From Sordariomycetes sp. S80-01Y (Eukaryota > Ascomycota > Sordariomycetes), in the NCBI GenBank assembly GCA_037042185.1, contig JAXQJY010000019.1, forward strand, positions 186,001-250,000: a DNA stretch of 64,000 bases, read 5' to 3'. Each line of letters opens with the position of its first letter. The first letter of the stretch is position 1. Of this stretch, positions 40,539 through 50,362 are shown piece after piece. Both the position numbers and the translations under genes were made by a program. The notes below the pieces were generated by a model. It worked only from the letters and a program-made list of their open reading frames with translations. It was not told the DNA's origin and did not search any database.

Positions 40539-41639
40539 TCACAGGCACTGTGAGTACCACTCGTTGGTGACCTTGCACGTCGAGCCAGACTGGCAGCACT
40601 TTGGCCCACTCCAGCCCTGTCCACCGCACTGGCCATACCGTGCCGCGCAAGGTCCGTTTGTAGGGCCCGGCTGCGATGTCGTCTTGGTCACCATCGTAGT
40701 CGTGGTCCCAGGGTTTCCACCACCCGTGTCGCCCTTGAGACCATCCTGAGTAAAGAACTTCCATACCTCACCGGGTGCCCAGCTCTGTCCCTGCCCGCCG
40801 TCTTTGGGATCAGGGACATGGCCACCGCTATGCGCAATCCATGTGACAGGATAGCCCGCACGGCAGGAGTAATCAGTGCGGATGTGGCTCCCAGAACCCG
40901 CTGCAGGCTCCGGCGCATTCTTGTTCTGGCAGCCGTTCAACCCAATGTACTTGTCGCGCAGCTGACGACCAGAGTTGATGGGGAGCACGTCGTCGGCGAC
41001 GCCGTGTATGCCAAGGTACGGAACCGGGGTGGTCCCGCCGCTACAACCGCTGAGTTGAGCACCCGAAATCACAGCAACCGCCTTGAATACGTCTAATCAA
41101 AATTGGTGAGCACTCCGTGTGACGAGGGGTCGGCATGCTGATCGGACAAGGCGACGAAAGAGACTGGACTTACTAGGTCGAGAGCAAGCCACGCTGAAGC
41201 TCATGGCACCACCAAAACTCCACCCAGTCGCAAAGATGTTCGATTCATCGACACAGAGGCTGTCCTTTACGGAGTTCAAGATGTTGTCTGTAAAGGTGAT
41301 GTCCTCCCCTCCCTGGTTGCCCCATCCGGCATTCAGACCGTCTGGAGCGACGAAGATTGTCGTGCCACCAGACAGAGGGAGCAAACCGTAGTACTGGCCG
41401 TTGACAACGGCTCCCATGTTTCCATTGAGCCAGTGATAGCCAATAACTAGCTTGTACTCCGTGTTCGGGTTATAGTTGCTAGGAACTTGCAGCGTGTACT
41501 GGCGAGTCTTGCCGTTGACAGTGGTGGTCTTGACGCCACTTGAGGGAGGACTCTTACCACATCCTGCCGATCGAGCCTCAGCCAAAGGGGCAGTAATGGC
41601 TCCGAGGAGCGCCAGCAGATGAGTAATTCTGAGTCTCAT
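40539..41639 (-). CDS. Feruloyl esterase (CE1-like) with C-terminal CBM1
   Basis: The enzyme should release ferulic or related hydroxycinnamic acids from plant xylan or pectin, outside the cell. Exons 41639-41174 and 41092-40539 with an 81-bp intron (donor GTAAGT, acceptor GATTAG) give about 339 residues. A signal peptide ([15 protein letters not shown]) is followed by CGKSPP and the esterase fold: [16 protein letters not shown], a [12 protein letters not shown] loop, [18 protein letters not shown], and the nucleophile Ser141 in GWSFGGAMS. The Asp (GVADDVLP) and His ([10 protein letters not shown]) of the triad lie in exon 2. A Gly/Thr/Pro linker leads to a fungal cellulose-binding module CBM1 ([15 protein letters not shown] to WYSQCL). 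This fits the FaeC/FaeD type. A 40-bp palindrome stands in its upstream region. Confidence 0.92.
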
Positions 41640-41768
41640 TGCGGAAGAGAACCCGTGGCCAGTGCCCCTGAGATTATATGTAACAATGCGATCTCGGCGT
41701 TCGAAAACAGTATTTTAGCTATCCAAGGCACTTGAGGACTATACTTCCGAGCAATGCTAACATGGATT

Positions 41769-41808
41769 GAATCTCATACCTGCCTATATATAGGTCGGTA
41801 TGAGATTC
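41769..41808. repeat. 40-bp near-perfect palindrome with TATATATA centre
   Basis: Two 12-bp perfect inverted arms, GAATCTCATACC and GGTATGAGATTC, enclose the palindrome CCTATATATAGG. Only the two dinucleotides between arm and centre (TG and TC) break symmetry at one position each. It lies 130-169 bp upstream of the feruloyl esterase ATG, so the centre could also act as its TATA element. Confidence 0.9.
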
Positions 41809-42847
41809 ATGAGCCATGAGTCGTCTCCTATGGACAAAGTTCTCGTGATGATTTGGTAGAGGCTCTAGGCGAAAAAGGTAACAACGGAAGAAACAATCCG
41901 ACCATGCGGATTTCGAAGCGCGGCTGTCACTCGTGCGGCAATGGAAGGCCTAGCTTTCCCCGCAAATGCCAACCGCTCTCCTTGAACAGGCTAATTTGGC
42001 TCCCTGCAGGTCACCGATATATATCTATTGAACCTTAGTCTAGGCCTCTTGGCAATAGGAGCTCGACACGCTTGAGAGCCCAGCTAATTCTACTTGTAAG
42101 TATCAGTGCAACGACTGGATGGATACTCATCCGGTCACCGGGTAGTCCAATGTAGAACGGAGGCATTCCTTCCGTGGGTGTGAGTCTGTATGCTATGGAA
42201 TTGTTCGGCAATTGGGATCGGCTTCAGGAAAGCTACTTGGCATTTGTCAAGTGTGGCTAATGTTGCCGGAATCCGTGAGTATGTGAACATGTCTAGCTCA
42301 ACAGCTGATAGCGAACCTTACCAGATAGTGATCATGAGACTATGCAGTAGAATACCTTGGGTTACTTTCACCTTTATGGTCTTTTGAATTTGTATTAACA
42401 GACTTTTCCGGCCCACAGACATAAAGAGACGTGCCCATTAGGTCTTTGGTGAGTGATCAGGGGACCACCATCATCATCGATAGTGTCTGAGCCGACATCT
42501 CTTGCTCGCAGAGGCCACACTTGTCTAATTTCTCAGCAAGCTAATCTTCCAAAGAGAACCTTAATTGATTTGAGTCCTTGTCCGGATTATCATATCAACC
42601 TCCTGGAATACCATGCACTAAAGGCGCCGGTGTCCACCAGCTCACGCAGCTACAGGTCCTCTTCTTGGCAATTTGCTTAGCAGGGCCAACGACGCCTTTG
42701 AAATAGTACTCAGTAACCCTCTTTCGCTGCCTAGTATCAAACTGAAATCACAGTGAACCAAAACCTCGCCCCTCACGCACGGCAGCCTCGACGAATTCGA
42801 TCAATACGCAAGATCGAGCCATTTTCAGCAGGATCACACCAGAATAA
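41809..42847. other. Gene-free accessory stretch
   Basis: About 1 kb without a supportable gene. Short frames only, no repeats beyond small words. Confidence 0.5.
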
Positions 42848-43638
42848 ATGTCACAAAAGCCGCAATCGCATCCTGGGCTGGTCGGCCGGCATCTCTACTG
42901 GAAGCCGAGGGATTCAATGCGGGAGCCAAAAGCACTCAAATGGTCGATGAGAGCGAACATTACGCGCTTCAAGACCTTCTTGACTTGGCGCAATGGTGCC
43001 GAGAACTGTAGAGATCCTTACACGTGGGGATTAACAGTCCTGGGCGATTACCCTGGTAGATACATCATAGTTACGAATAGGCAAGACGGCGACGAGGATT
43101 TCATGGCTATAGGGAGGGGGCTTGCGAAACGGATAGAGAACAGCGCTCTAGGGATTTCAGACCTTTACGTACGCCACGACCACTGCCTCATCATTGACAA
43201 AAGGTCCCTTCAGACGCTCGAAACCCTTCAAGACCGTACACCTCTAGCTGGTCCAGATGACAGATTCGCCGAAGACGGCACTTTGTGAAAGCCCGCAGAC
43301 TGACGCATGGGTCTGGATACTAGATCTTCAGTACTACAAGAGCTACTCCGACGCGGGAGAGCCCGGTATTAATACCGAGTCTCGGCTGCCTCCTTATGGG
43401 CATCCCGACGAGAGACGATTCGAGCCGTGGGTACGAATTTGTATCGGAAACCTCCCGCGCATCTAGATCTTCCGTTCTCGGGGTATGTCACCGTCCATCA
43501 CGGGACATGGTGGTACAGCGGGACGAGGTCAAGTTTGACCTGGTGGATTGGTGGGTGTATGCACAAGCACAGAGAGCAAATGAACTTAAACGGAAGCGTC
43601 GACGAGAGGAGCCGCTCATTGATATTGCTGCTGCATAG
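42848..43638 (+). pseudogene. Decayed fungal gene of unknown family
   Basis: Three overlapping plus-strand frames give successive protein-like pieces. The first contains YTWGLTVLGDYPGRYIIVTN and a region ending DDRFAEDGT. The second continues with ESPQTDAWVWILDLQYYKS and RFEPWVRICIGNLPR. The third ends VDWWVYAQAQRANELKRKRR. The pieces change frame where no splice sites fit, so this looks like a broken gene with about two frame breaks. The WGxTV...AWVWILD layout recalls a common uncharacterised fungal family, but I cannot name it. Confidence 0.5.
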
Positions 43639-43852
43639 CTGATTCTAAAGTGTTTCAATGACCTAAAACGGAGTGAGCGGTCAGTCCGCTTGGAATATGT
43701 CATGGAAATGGTTCGTTCTAGGGCCCTTCAGGTCAATCACCAGTGAAACGAATCATCACTGGGGATATAGTGACATGCAAAAGCTTAACTGCAACGCCTT
43801 CCGTCATATAAGAAACAATAATCAAGACTACATTCACTCACTCCGAGCAGCT

Positions 43853-43932
43853 GCTATCTTACTAGCGAAGATTCCTCGGGGGCTGACCAGTAGTCAGGTT
43901 GGCTACAACCAAGGAATGCCGGCTTTTTGTGG
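43853..43932 (+). pseudogene. 5S rRNA pseudogene, strongly decayed 3' part
   Basis: The best block, GGGGGCTGACCAGTAGTCAG through CAACCAAGGAATGCCGGCTT, follows the intact 5S 3' half (GGGGCTGATTAGTAGTTGGG ... CCAGCGAATACCGGCT) in order, spacing and strand. Identity is lower than in the other copies and the 5' part cannot be aligned. Confidence 0.6.
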
Positions 43933-44403
43933 TCGTTGTCCTTTGTGTTAGAGCCTTATTCCTTTAAGGCCTCTGGTAAATATCTCTTGGGTCGCTTGCT
44001 TTGCATTGTGTATGGAAAGGACTGGACAGCTATCGTCGTAGGACGCGTTGAGCCCCAGAAGGCTGCTGCTGAATCCCGTAGAGCTGTGCGCGTGTTGACA
44101 AGTGCAATCGTCAAAAGGGACTTGATTGACGATTTTTAGTATTTCATTTGGCCCAGAAGCACAACTCATCCTAATATTGGATACTATTTGAGTGAGAGCT
44201 TTGGCTGTGAATACCGAAAGTACCTAGTCTACGCTCTGACAGGAGCTCACGTGACCACGCGCCGGCCAAGTTCCACCATCACGTCAGCCATTCAAGGTGC
44301 GTTGACCGTGAATCTCAAACTCCATTTCATCACCGCCAATTTTGTTGCGCCTTCATCGTGAAGCCACTGGCTGAGAGCGCCATTGCTCTCCAATCTCGCC
44401 AGA
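43933..44403. promoter_or_regulatory. Upstream region of RAD3
   Basis: This 471-bp stretch separates the last accessory relic from the RAD3 start codon. No gene is visible; it must hold the RAD3 promoter. No TATA box was recognised. Confidence 0.5.
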
Positions 44404-47055
44404 ATGAAGTTCAACATCGAGTAAGCCGCAGAATCGCCGCGCGCCCGTGTCCCAGAAGACTCTTTTGAGCTAATACATTCAGTGACCTCCCGGTGCTGTT
44501 TCCGTACCCTAGGATATATCCTGAACAATATGCGTAAGTCTCAAATGGAACCTCCTCTTGAGGACCAGACTCTGACCTTGCAATTTATTTTAGATACATG
44601 TGCGACCTTAAGAGTAACTGGCCTGGCTCGCTTTACCCGATTGCTCAAGCTAACCGACTGTCTATTCAGAAACCCTGGACGCTGGCGGTCACTGCGTACT
44701 CGAAATGCCTTCAGGAACCGGAAAGACCGTCTCGCTTCTATCGCTCATCGTGGCATACCAGCAATACATGCCTGAAAAGCGCAAGCTCATCTACTGCTCA
44801 CGAACCATGTCCGAGATTGAGAAGGCGCTGCAGGAGTTGGAAGCCCTGATGAAGTACCGCGCCGAAGAGCTCGGCTTCGAAGAGGAGTTTCGCGGGTTGG
44901 GGCTGACAAGTCGAAAGAACTTGTGCCTTCACCCATCAGTCAAGCGTGAGAAGAGTGGCGCTATCGTCGATGCGCGTTGTCGAAGCCTGACAGCCGGTTT
45001 CGTCAAGGAAAAGAAGGATCGCGGTGAGAACGTCGACTTGTGTGTCTACCACGACGTGAGTTCTATCGTAACTTGAGTTTCGCACAGGTAACTGACGCAG
45101 CTGAAGAATCTTGACGCTCTCGAGCCTCATAATCTCGTACCCAACGGAGTGTGGACATTTGAGAGCATACTACAATACGGCGAGGAGAAAAAGCAGTGCC
45201 CTTACTTCACCGTAAGGCGAATGGTCAGAACCAGCGCCTCGCTATTACTTGTGTTCTTGCTAATGCCGGAATCCAGATGCAATACTGCAACGTCGTCATC
45301 TTCTCATACCATTACCTCTTGGACCCCAAGATTGCCGAGCGAGTATCAAGAGACTTTTCTAAAGACTGCATAGTCGTTTTCGACGAAGCTCACAACATTG
45401 ACAACGTCTGCATCGAATCCCTCAGTACCGACATTACAGAGGAGTCATTACGAAAGGCCACCCGAGGTGCTCAGAATCTCGAGCGAAAGATTACCGACAT
45501 GAGAGCGACGGACCAGGAGCAGCTGCAGAACGAGTACCAGAAGCTCGTTCAGGGCTTGAAGGATGCAGATGAGGCAAGGCAGGAGGATGCTTTCATGTCA
45601 AACCCAGCGCTGCCGGAGGACCTACTACAAGAAGCTGTGCCAGGCAACATTCGGAGAGCAGAGCATTTCGTCTCGTTTTTGAAGCGCTTCATCGAGTATC
45701 TCAAGACTCGTATGAAGGTTCGACAAGTCATATCCGAAACACCGCCGTCCTTTCTTGCTCACTTGCGAGAGCACACCTTCATCGAGAAGAAGCCTTTGCG
45801 CTTCTGCGCAGAGCGGCTGACGTCGCTTGTCAGAACCCTTGAGCTCACGAACATCGAAGACTATCAGCCTCTGCAAGAGGTCGCCACTTTTGCAACCCTC
45901 GTGGCAACCTACGAAAAGGGTTTCCTTCTAATCTTAGAACCATACGAGTCCGACACCGCCGAAGTCCCAAATCCCGTCCTTCACTTCACCTGCCTCGACG
46001 CAGCCATCGCCATCCAGCCGGTTTTCGAACGATTTTACTCCGTCATCATCACCTCCGGCACCATCTCCCCTCTGGAAATGTATCCTAAGATGCTTAACTT
46101 TTCCACCGTCATACAAGAGTCCTACAGCATGACCCTCGCCCGTCGGTCCTTCTTGCCCATGATTGTCACTCGAGGCAGCGATCAGGCCGCCATGTCAACG
46201 AGTTTCCAAGTTCGCAACGAGCCTAGCGTGGTCCGCAATTACGGAAACTTGCTGACAGAGTTCGCCAAGATCACGCCTGACGGCATGGTCGTCTTCTTCC
46301 CCTCGTACCTATACATGGAGTCCATTATTAGTATGTGGCAAGGAATGGGCATTCTGGACGAGGTATGGAAGTACAAGCTCATCCTGGTCGAAACTCCCGA
46401 CGCGCAGGAGACGTCACTCGCTCTAGAAACGTATCGCACAGCATGCTGTAACGGCCGCGGCGCCATTTTGCTTTGCGTCGCACGTGGTAAGGTGTCAGAG
46501 GGCATCGATTTCGACCATCAGTACGGCCGGACAGTGTTATGTATCGGGGTACCCTTCCAATATACGGAATCCCGTATTCTCAAAGCCAGGTTGGAATTTC
46601 TGCGAGAAACATACCGCATCAAGGAGAACGATTTCCTCTCCTTCGACGCTATGCGCCACGCCGCCCAGTGCCTAGGTCGCGTCCTTCGCGGCAAAGACGA
46701 CTACGGGATCATGGTTCTCTCAGACCGCCGCTTCCAGAAGAAGAGGAACCAGCTTCCCAAGTGGATCAACCAAGGTCTTCTTGAGGCTGACGTCAACTTG
46801 AGTACGGACATGGCCGTCAGCAGTGCAAGACGATTCTTGCGTACCATGGCTCAACCCTTCCTTGCTAGGGATCAGGAGGGTATCAGCACATGGGGTCCTG
46901 AAGACCTGAAGTTACATCAGGAGCAAAGGGATGAAGAAGAAATCCGCAAACTGAGGGAAGCACAGGACCAGCCTTCTAATGGGAAAAGGGAGGCCTTTGA
47001 GGTTGACGGAGATGAGCTGGACGAGGAGATGATGGAGCTGGACGAAGGTTTCTAG
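44404..47055 (+). CDS. RAD3: TFIIH 5'-3' DNA helicase, XPD orthologue
   Basis: This subunit of TFIIH opens DNA in nucleotide excision repair and is structurally needed for Pol II initiation. Six exons are read: 44404-44420, 44483-44533, 44594-44613, 44670-45055, 45107-45223 and 45277-47055, giving about 789 residues (yeast Rad3 has 778). The tiny first exons encode MKFNID/DLPVLFPYPRIYPEQYAYMCDLK. Walker A is MPSGTGKT with Lys48, the same number as in yeast. Four cysteines of the 4Fe-4S domain are in NLCLHP, DARCRSL, DLCVYHD and KQCPYF. Walker B/DEAH is VVFDEAHNID. Motif V reads GKVSEGIDF and motif VI QCLGRVLRGKDDYG. The fourth intron's acceptor could be CAG (45099) or AAG (45105); the second matches homologues better. 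The C-terminus is acidic. Convergent with the DDHD phospholipase gene, 226 bp apart. Confidence 0.96.
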
Positions 47056-47281
47056 ATTGCATAGCCAACTGATTCGAATTACCGGGCCTAGGCAGGGTAT
47101 CATTCCTCTTGTAAGCAAAGGTGGCGTTACGGTAGGGGAACCTTGTTAATCACGAAAAAGGCATCTAGGCTAGACAGGTGTATTATGCGGGTATCTACGT
47201 AAGCAACGCTTTCTAAATGATAAAACATGCCCAAGAAATAACAAGGCTCGTCGCAAATATCGTCTTGACCCATGACGCCAT

Positions 47282-50200
47282 CTAGGGTATGACCCTTTTC
47301 GAGTTCTTAACGGCCCTCATAGCGGGCATCGTATGCGCTTTCCCAGGTTTCCTCCCGATTTCAATGCATAGCATTCGAATAAAATCCTGATTTGCCCAGT
47401 AGCTTGTGTGAGCGTACATCATGTTCAGATACTGAATCTCCAGAGGTCCGCCTCCTGAGCGCAGATACCAGTCGATTTGGCCATTATCGTTCAGCAGATA
47501 AGCCTTCTTCTCGGCGATCTCCTCGCGAGTGAAATCATGTACCTCGAGCTCCAGCTGTGAAGGCAGACGCAAAGCCGGCGGTCGTTCACTTGTGTCTGGG
47601 GCCAGGGGGTCCGGCACCGGGCCCATGCCAGGGATGACCGAGCGGAAGCTGTTGCCAATGGCTTTGAAGAACGTGGTTGCTGAGCTTGGGACGTGGGCCG
47701 TTTTGAGGCTGGAAGCGTAGCCAGGGTCGACCGCTCCGTTGAGGAGGTACGCGATTGGATCCTCTTTTGCAAGGATATTGTAGATGTTGTCAACAGCTAA
47801 ACAGCCAAAAGTGCCTTCCTCGCCGACAACTCCGTCCGCCGTAGTATCAGCTGGGTCGGCACCGGGCTTACGTCTGCCCCTGCGAGGCATCAGGGCGCCT
47901 CTTTCCAGGAGCAGGAAGAAGCCGGCAGGACTACCGACGAGGAAAAGGTTCTTCGTGTCAAACTCAAAGAACGTTGTCTCGGGTTCCGGCTTCGACAAGT
48001 CCAATTCGGGAACAATGCTGGGCTGGCGCGACAACACCTCAAGAGCCATGGCACTTCCAAGCGAATGACCAATCATGTGGACGCGCCCATTCTCTGCGAA
48101 GCCTGGGTTGTTGCGGCACCATAGTCGATAGACACGGTTGGCCTCGGACACCAAAGCTTTGATCATCTTACCCTTGTGGTGCGACATGTAGAAGGGAATG
48201 TCAAACATGACATCGGATATCATGCTTCGAACAGCGGGTATAGTAGATGGCTCAATATCCTTGAGTCCAAAGCCCTCGTTGGTGTGTTTTGCCTCATCTT
48301 CAGCTTGTAAAGGGCCGCCATCTTCGAAAGAGAGGCCCATCCGCCAATTAAGAGGCAAAATCATTAAACCGTTCTGCCCTTCGCGCACAACTTGCTGGAC
48401 CAACGGGCTGCCAAGTTCTATATTGACAGCGCGACGGAAACCATTTATGGCATGAGTGAAGTGGAAGCTCTCGACCCTCTCCGCAAACTTCTGGCCGATG
48501 CCATGAGCCACAAGGACCAGATCCGTCACCTGGCCCCGATCTTTCTCAGCCTTGCAGGCAGGACAAGCGTCACCTCCCTGGCTTTCATGGGATTCTTGGG
48601 CAGCCGAGACACCTGGTGCTGTAGGTCCCTTCTTCTTCTCGTGCAGCCGCTCCCATTTCGGTCTGTCAAAGCCTCTCACAACCGGGATGCCGACTGTGAT
48701 GCCTCTCACAACTTTAGAGAGGGGCTTGCGTCCGTAGTACGACGATGGGGCAAGACTCGGCTTCAGCATGAATGCTTCACGATCGTTCTTGTATAGGATG
48801 GTGTAATTCGAAAATGGGCGGACTGGCTGCTCGGAGGCATCCTCGATACCGGGTTTGCTGGGCTCGATAGACCCTTCTGCTGCAGCTTCTCCATGGAAAC
48901 AGCGAGCAGCGCAGAACGGATCTGACGAAATAGCGGGACGAAGGGAGAAGTCACGGCGGTTCCCTTTCCGCTGCGCAGTCTTGCGGGTGACTGGCTTTGG
49001 CCACAGCTGATGGGCGACCTTCTCCTCACCCAGAGACCCTACTTCGATGGCACATTTAACTTCTTCGTGCCAGACGTCCGTCCAGGGTTTGAGCTCGTCG
49101 TAGCCGGCTTCGAGTTGATTAGCCACACTCGGCGGCACGGGCATCATAGTATCCCTGTAAAACCAAGTGGCCCGCATGACAACAGCTACATCGTTTACCG
49201 GAGACCAGTAGATCGGTTTCATCTGTAGCGTAGGCAGCGACACCATGTGTAGCCTGGATACGCCCACGGCGATCTCGACAGATTCCTTGCCATACTTATT
49301 GGCCTTCACTGCTTCAATCATCTTTACGGCCTCATTTTGACGATCGTGCATCGGCTCCACACGCCCCGGACTACTATCGCGAAGCCCTTGGTGGACTGCT
49401 CCTTCGACGTGAGCTGGAAAGGTCGCAGCCTGCGGGGATCGTTCTTCGCCGACTCCTGTCCTCGCGAATGGCTTCCCAGTAATGCCGTCGTCTACAGGAA
49501 TTGGGCGAGCGGGTGCAGGACTTCCCACCGGCGTCTGTGTTCTTGTGGAGTGATTTGTCAACTGAGAGCCTGAACGTGGCCTGCCAACACTCTCCTTCAC
49601 AAAGTCGGCAGGTTGCCTGGCGTGTATCGCCGTACCTTTCCCGTCGATCTTATTTCGAATGGTGTTGCTGGGGTCTGGCGGAGATGAGGGGAAAGAGCTC
49701 GCACTCAACCGCTTCGAGGGCGCATCGTCCGGCTTATCGACAGAGGTTTCCGCGGCCTCTTTCGGTTCGGACCGCCGTAGGAGTTCAATTGCTGCCAGAA
49801 CGTCTGTCAAGACAGCCTCAGGGTGTAAGGACTGGTTGAATTCCCTTGACAGAGCGCAGAAGGTCTTTTCGAGTTCCTCTGAGACGTCCAGGATCAGCGC
49901 AGCGCAGCACGTGGTCTCAGTAGCCAACGCCGTCCCAGTCTCTACCGGCATGGCCACATCTTGAGGCTTGAACCCCGTTCGATGCAGATCCCAATGCTTG
50001 AGGGCCAGGGACTGCACCAGGAGGTCTCTCTTCTCCAAACTCTCCTTAGCCGTGTCCGGTGTTTGTTTGCGCCCTTGCTTTGCAGCTTCGTGATCCCGCT
50101 GGTCCTCCGCTGACTGCAGTCCTAGCCACGCCTTCTCGAGGACATTGTTATCTCCGCATCCGAAGGGTCTCAACGGGGCCTTCCCGGTCTTGGAGTCGGT

Positions 50201-50362
50201 CGTCGTTATCGAGCTCGCGGACAGGGGGTCGTCGATCGGGATCAATGAGGAGTAGAAGAACTGGGCTTCGACCGCCGGCAAGCCATCACTTCCAGCGACA
50301 TGAGAGACTGGGGCGAGACGACACTTTTTACCGAATGTATGATTACTCCTGTCACTGGCCAT
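47282..50362 (-). CDS. DDHD-domain phospholipase A1-like protein
   Basis: The protein is related to yeast Ddl1 (YOR022C) and mammalian DDHD1/2, which hydrolyse phosphatidic acid and other phospholipids; the yeast enzyme acts on mitochondrial phospholipids. A single exon encodes 1026 residues. The N-terminal ~370 residues are variable and partly low complexity. An FFYSSLIPIDDP segment is near the start, then a WWE-like region around KPIYWSPVNDVAVVMRATWFY. The lipase part begins near residue 610 (TDLVLVAHGIGQKF). The nucleophile is Ser767 in MIGHSLGSAMA. The DDHD domain follows, from DTKNLFLVGSPAGFFL to YANQ-type WANQDFIRM. Ligand residues visible are in DPIAYLLNGAVDP and the GQIDWYL and AHTSYWA segments. 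The start is the first ATG of the frame; a further 5' exon cannot be excluded. Confidence 0.9.
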   Translation of the reverse strand: MASDRSNHTFGKKCRLAPVSHVAGSDGLPAVEAQFFYSSLIPIDDPLSASSITTTDSKTGKAPLRPFGCGDNNVLEKAWLGLQSAEDQRDHEAAKQGRKQTPDTAKESLEKRDLLVQSLALKHWDLHRTGFKPQDVAMPVETGTALATETTCCAALILDVSEELEKTFCALSREFNQSLHPEAVLTDVLAAIELLRRSEPKEAAETSVDKPDDAPSKRLSASSFPSSPPDPSNTIRNKIDGKGTAIHARQPADFVKESVGRPRSGSQLTNHSTRTQTPVGSPAPARPIPVDDGITGKPFARTGVGEERSPQAATFPAHVEGAVHQGLRDSSPGRVEPMHDRQNEAVKMIEAVKANKYGKESVEIAVGVSRLHMVSLPTLQMKPIYWSPVNDVAVVMRATWFYRDTMMPVPPSVANQLEAGYDELKPWTDVWHEEVKCAIEVGSLGEEKVAHQLWPKPVTRKTAQRKGNRRDFSLRPAISSDPFCAARCFHGEAAAEGSIEPSKPGIEDASEQPVRPFSNYTILYKNDREAFMLKPSLAPSSYYGRKPLSKVVRGITVGIPVVRGFDRPKWERLHEKKKGPTAPGVSAAQESHESQGGDACPACKAEKDRGQVTDLVLVAHGIGQKFAERVESFHFTHAINGFRRAVNIELGSPLVQQVVREGQNGLMILPLNWRMGLSFEDGGPLQAEDEAKHTNEGFGLKDIEPSTIPAVRSMISDVMFDIPFYMSHHKGKMIKALVSEANRVYRLWCRNNPGFAENGRVHMIGHSLGSAMALEVLSRQPSIVPELDLSKPEPETTFFEFDTKNLFLVGSPAGFFLLLERGALMPRRGRRKPGADPADTTADGVVGEEGTFGCLAVDNIYNILAKEDPIAYLLNGAVDPGYASSLKTAHVPSSATTFFKAIGNSFRSVIPGMGPVPDPLAPDTSERPPALRLPSQLELEVHDFTREEIAEKKAYLLNDNGQIDWYLRSGGGPLEIQYLNMMYAHTSYWANQDFIRMLCIEIGRKPGKAHTMPAMRAVKNSKRVIP

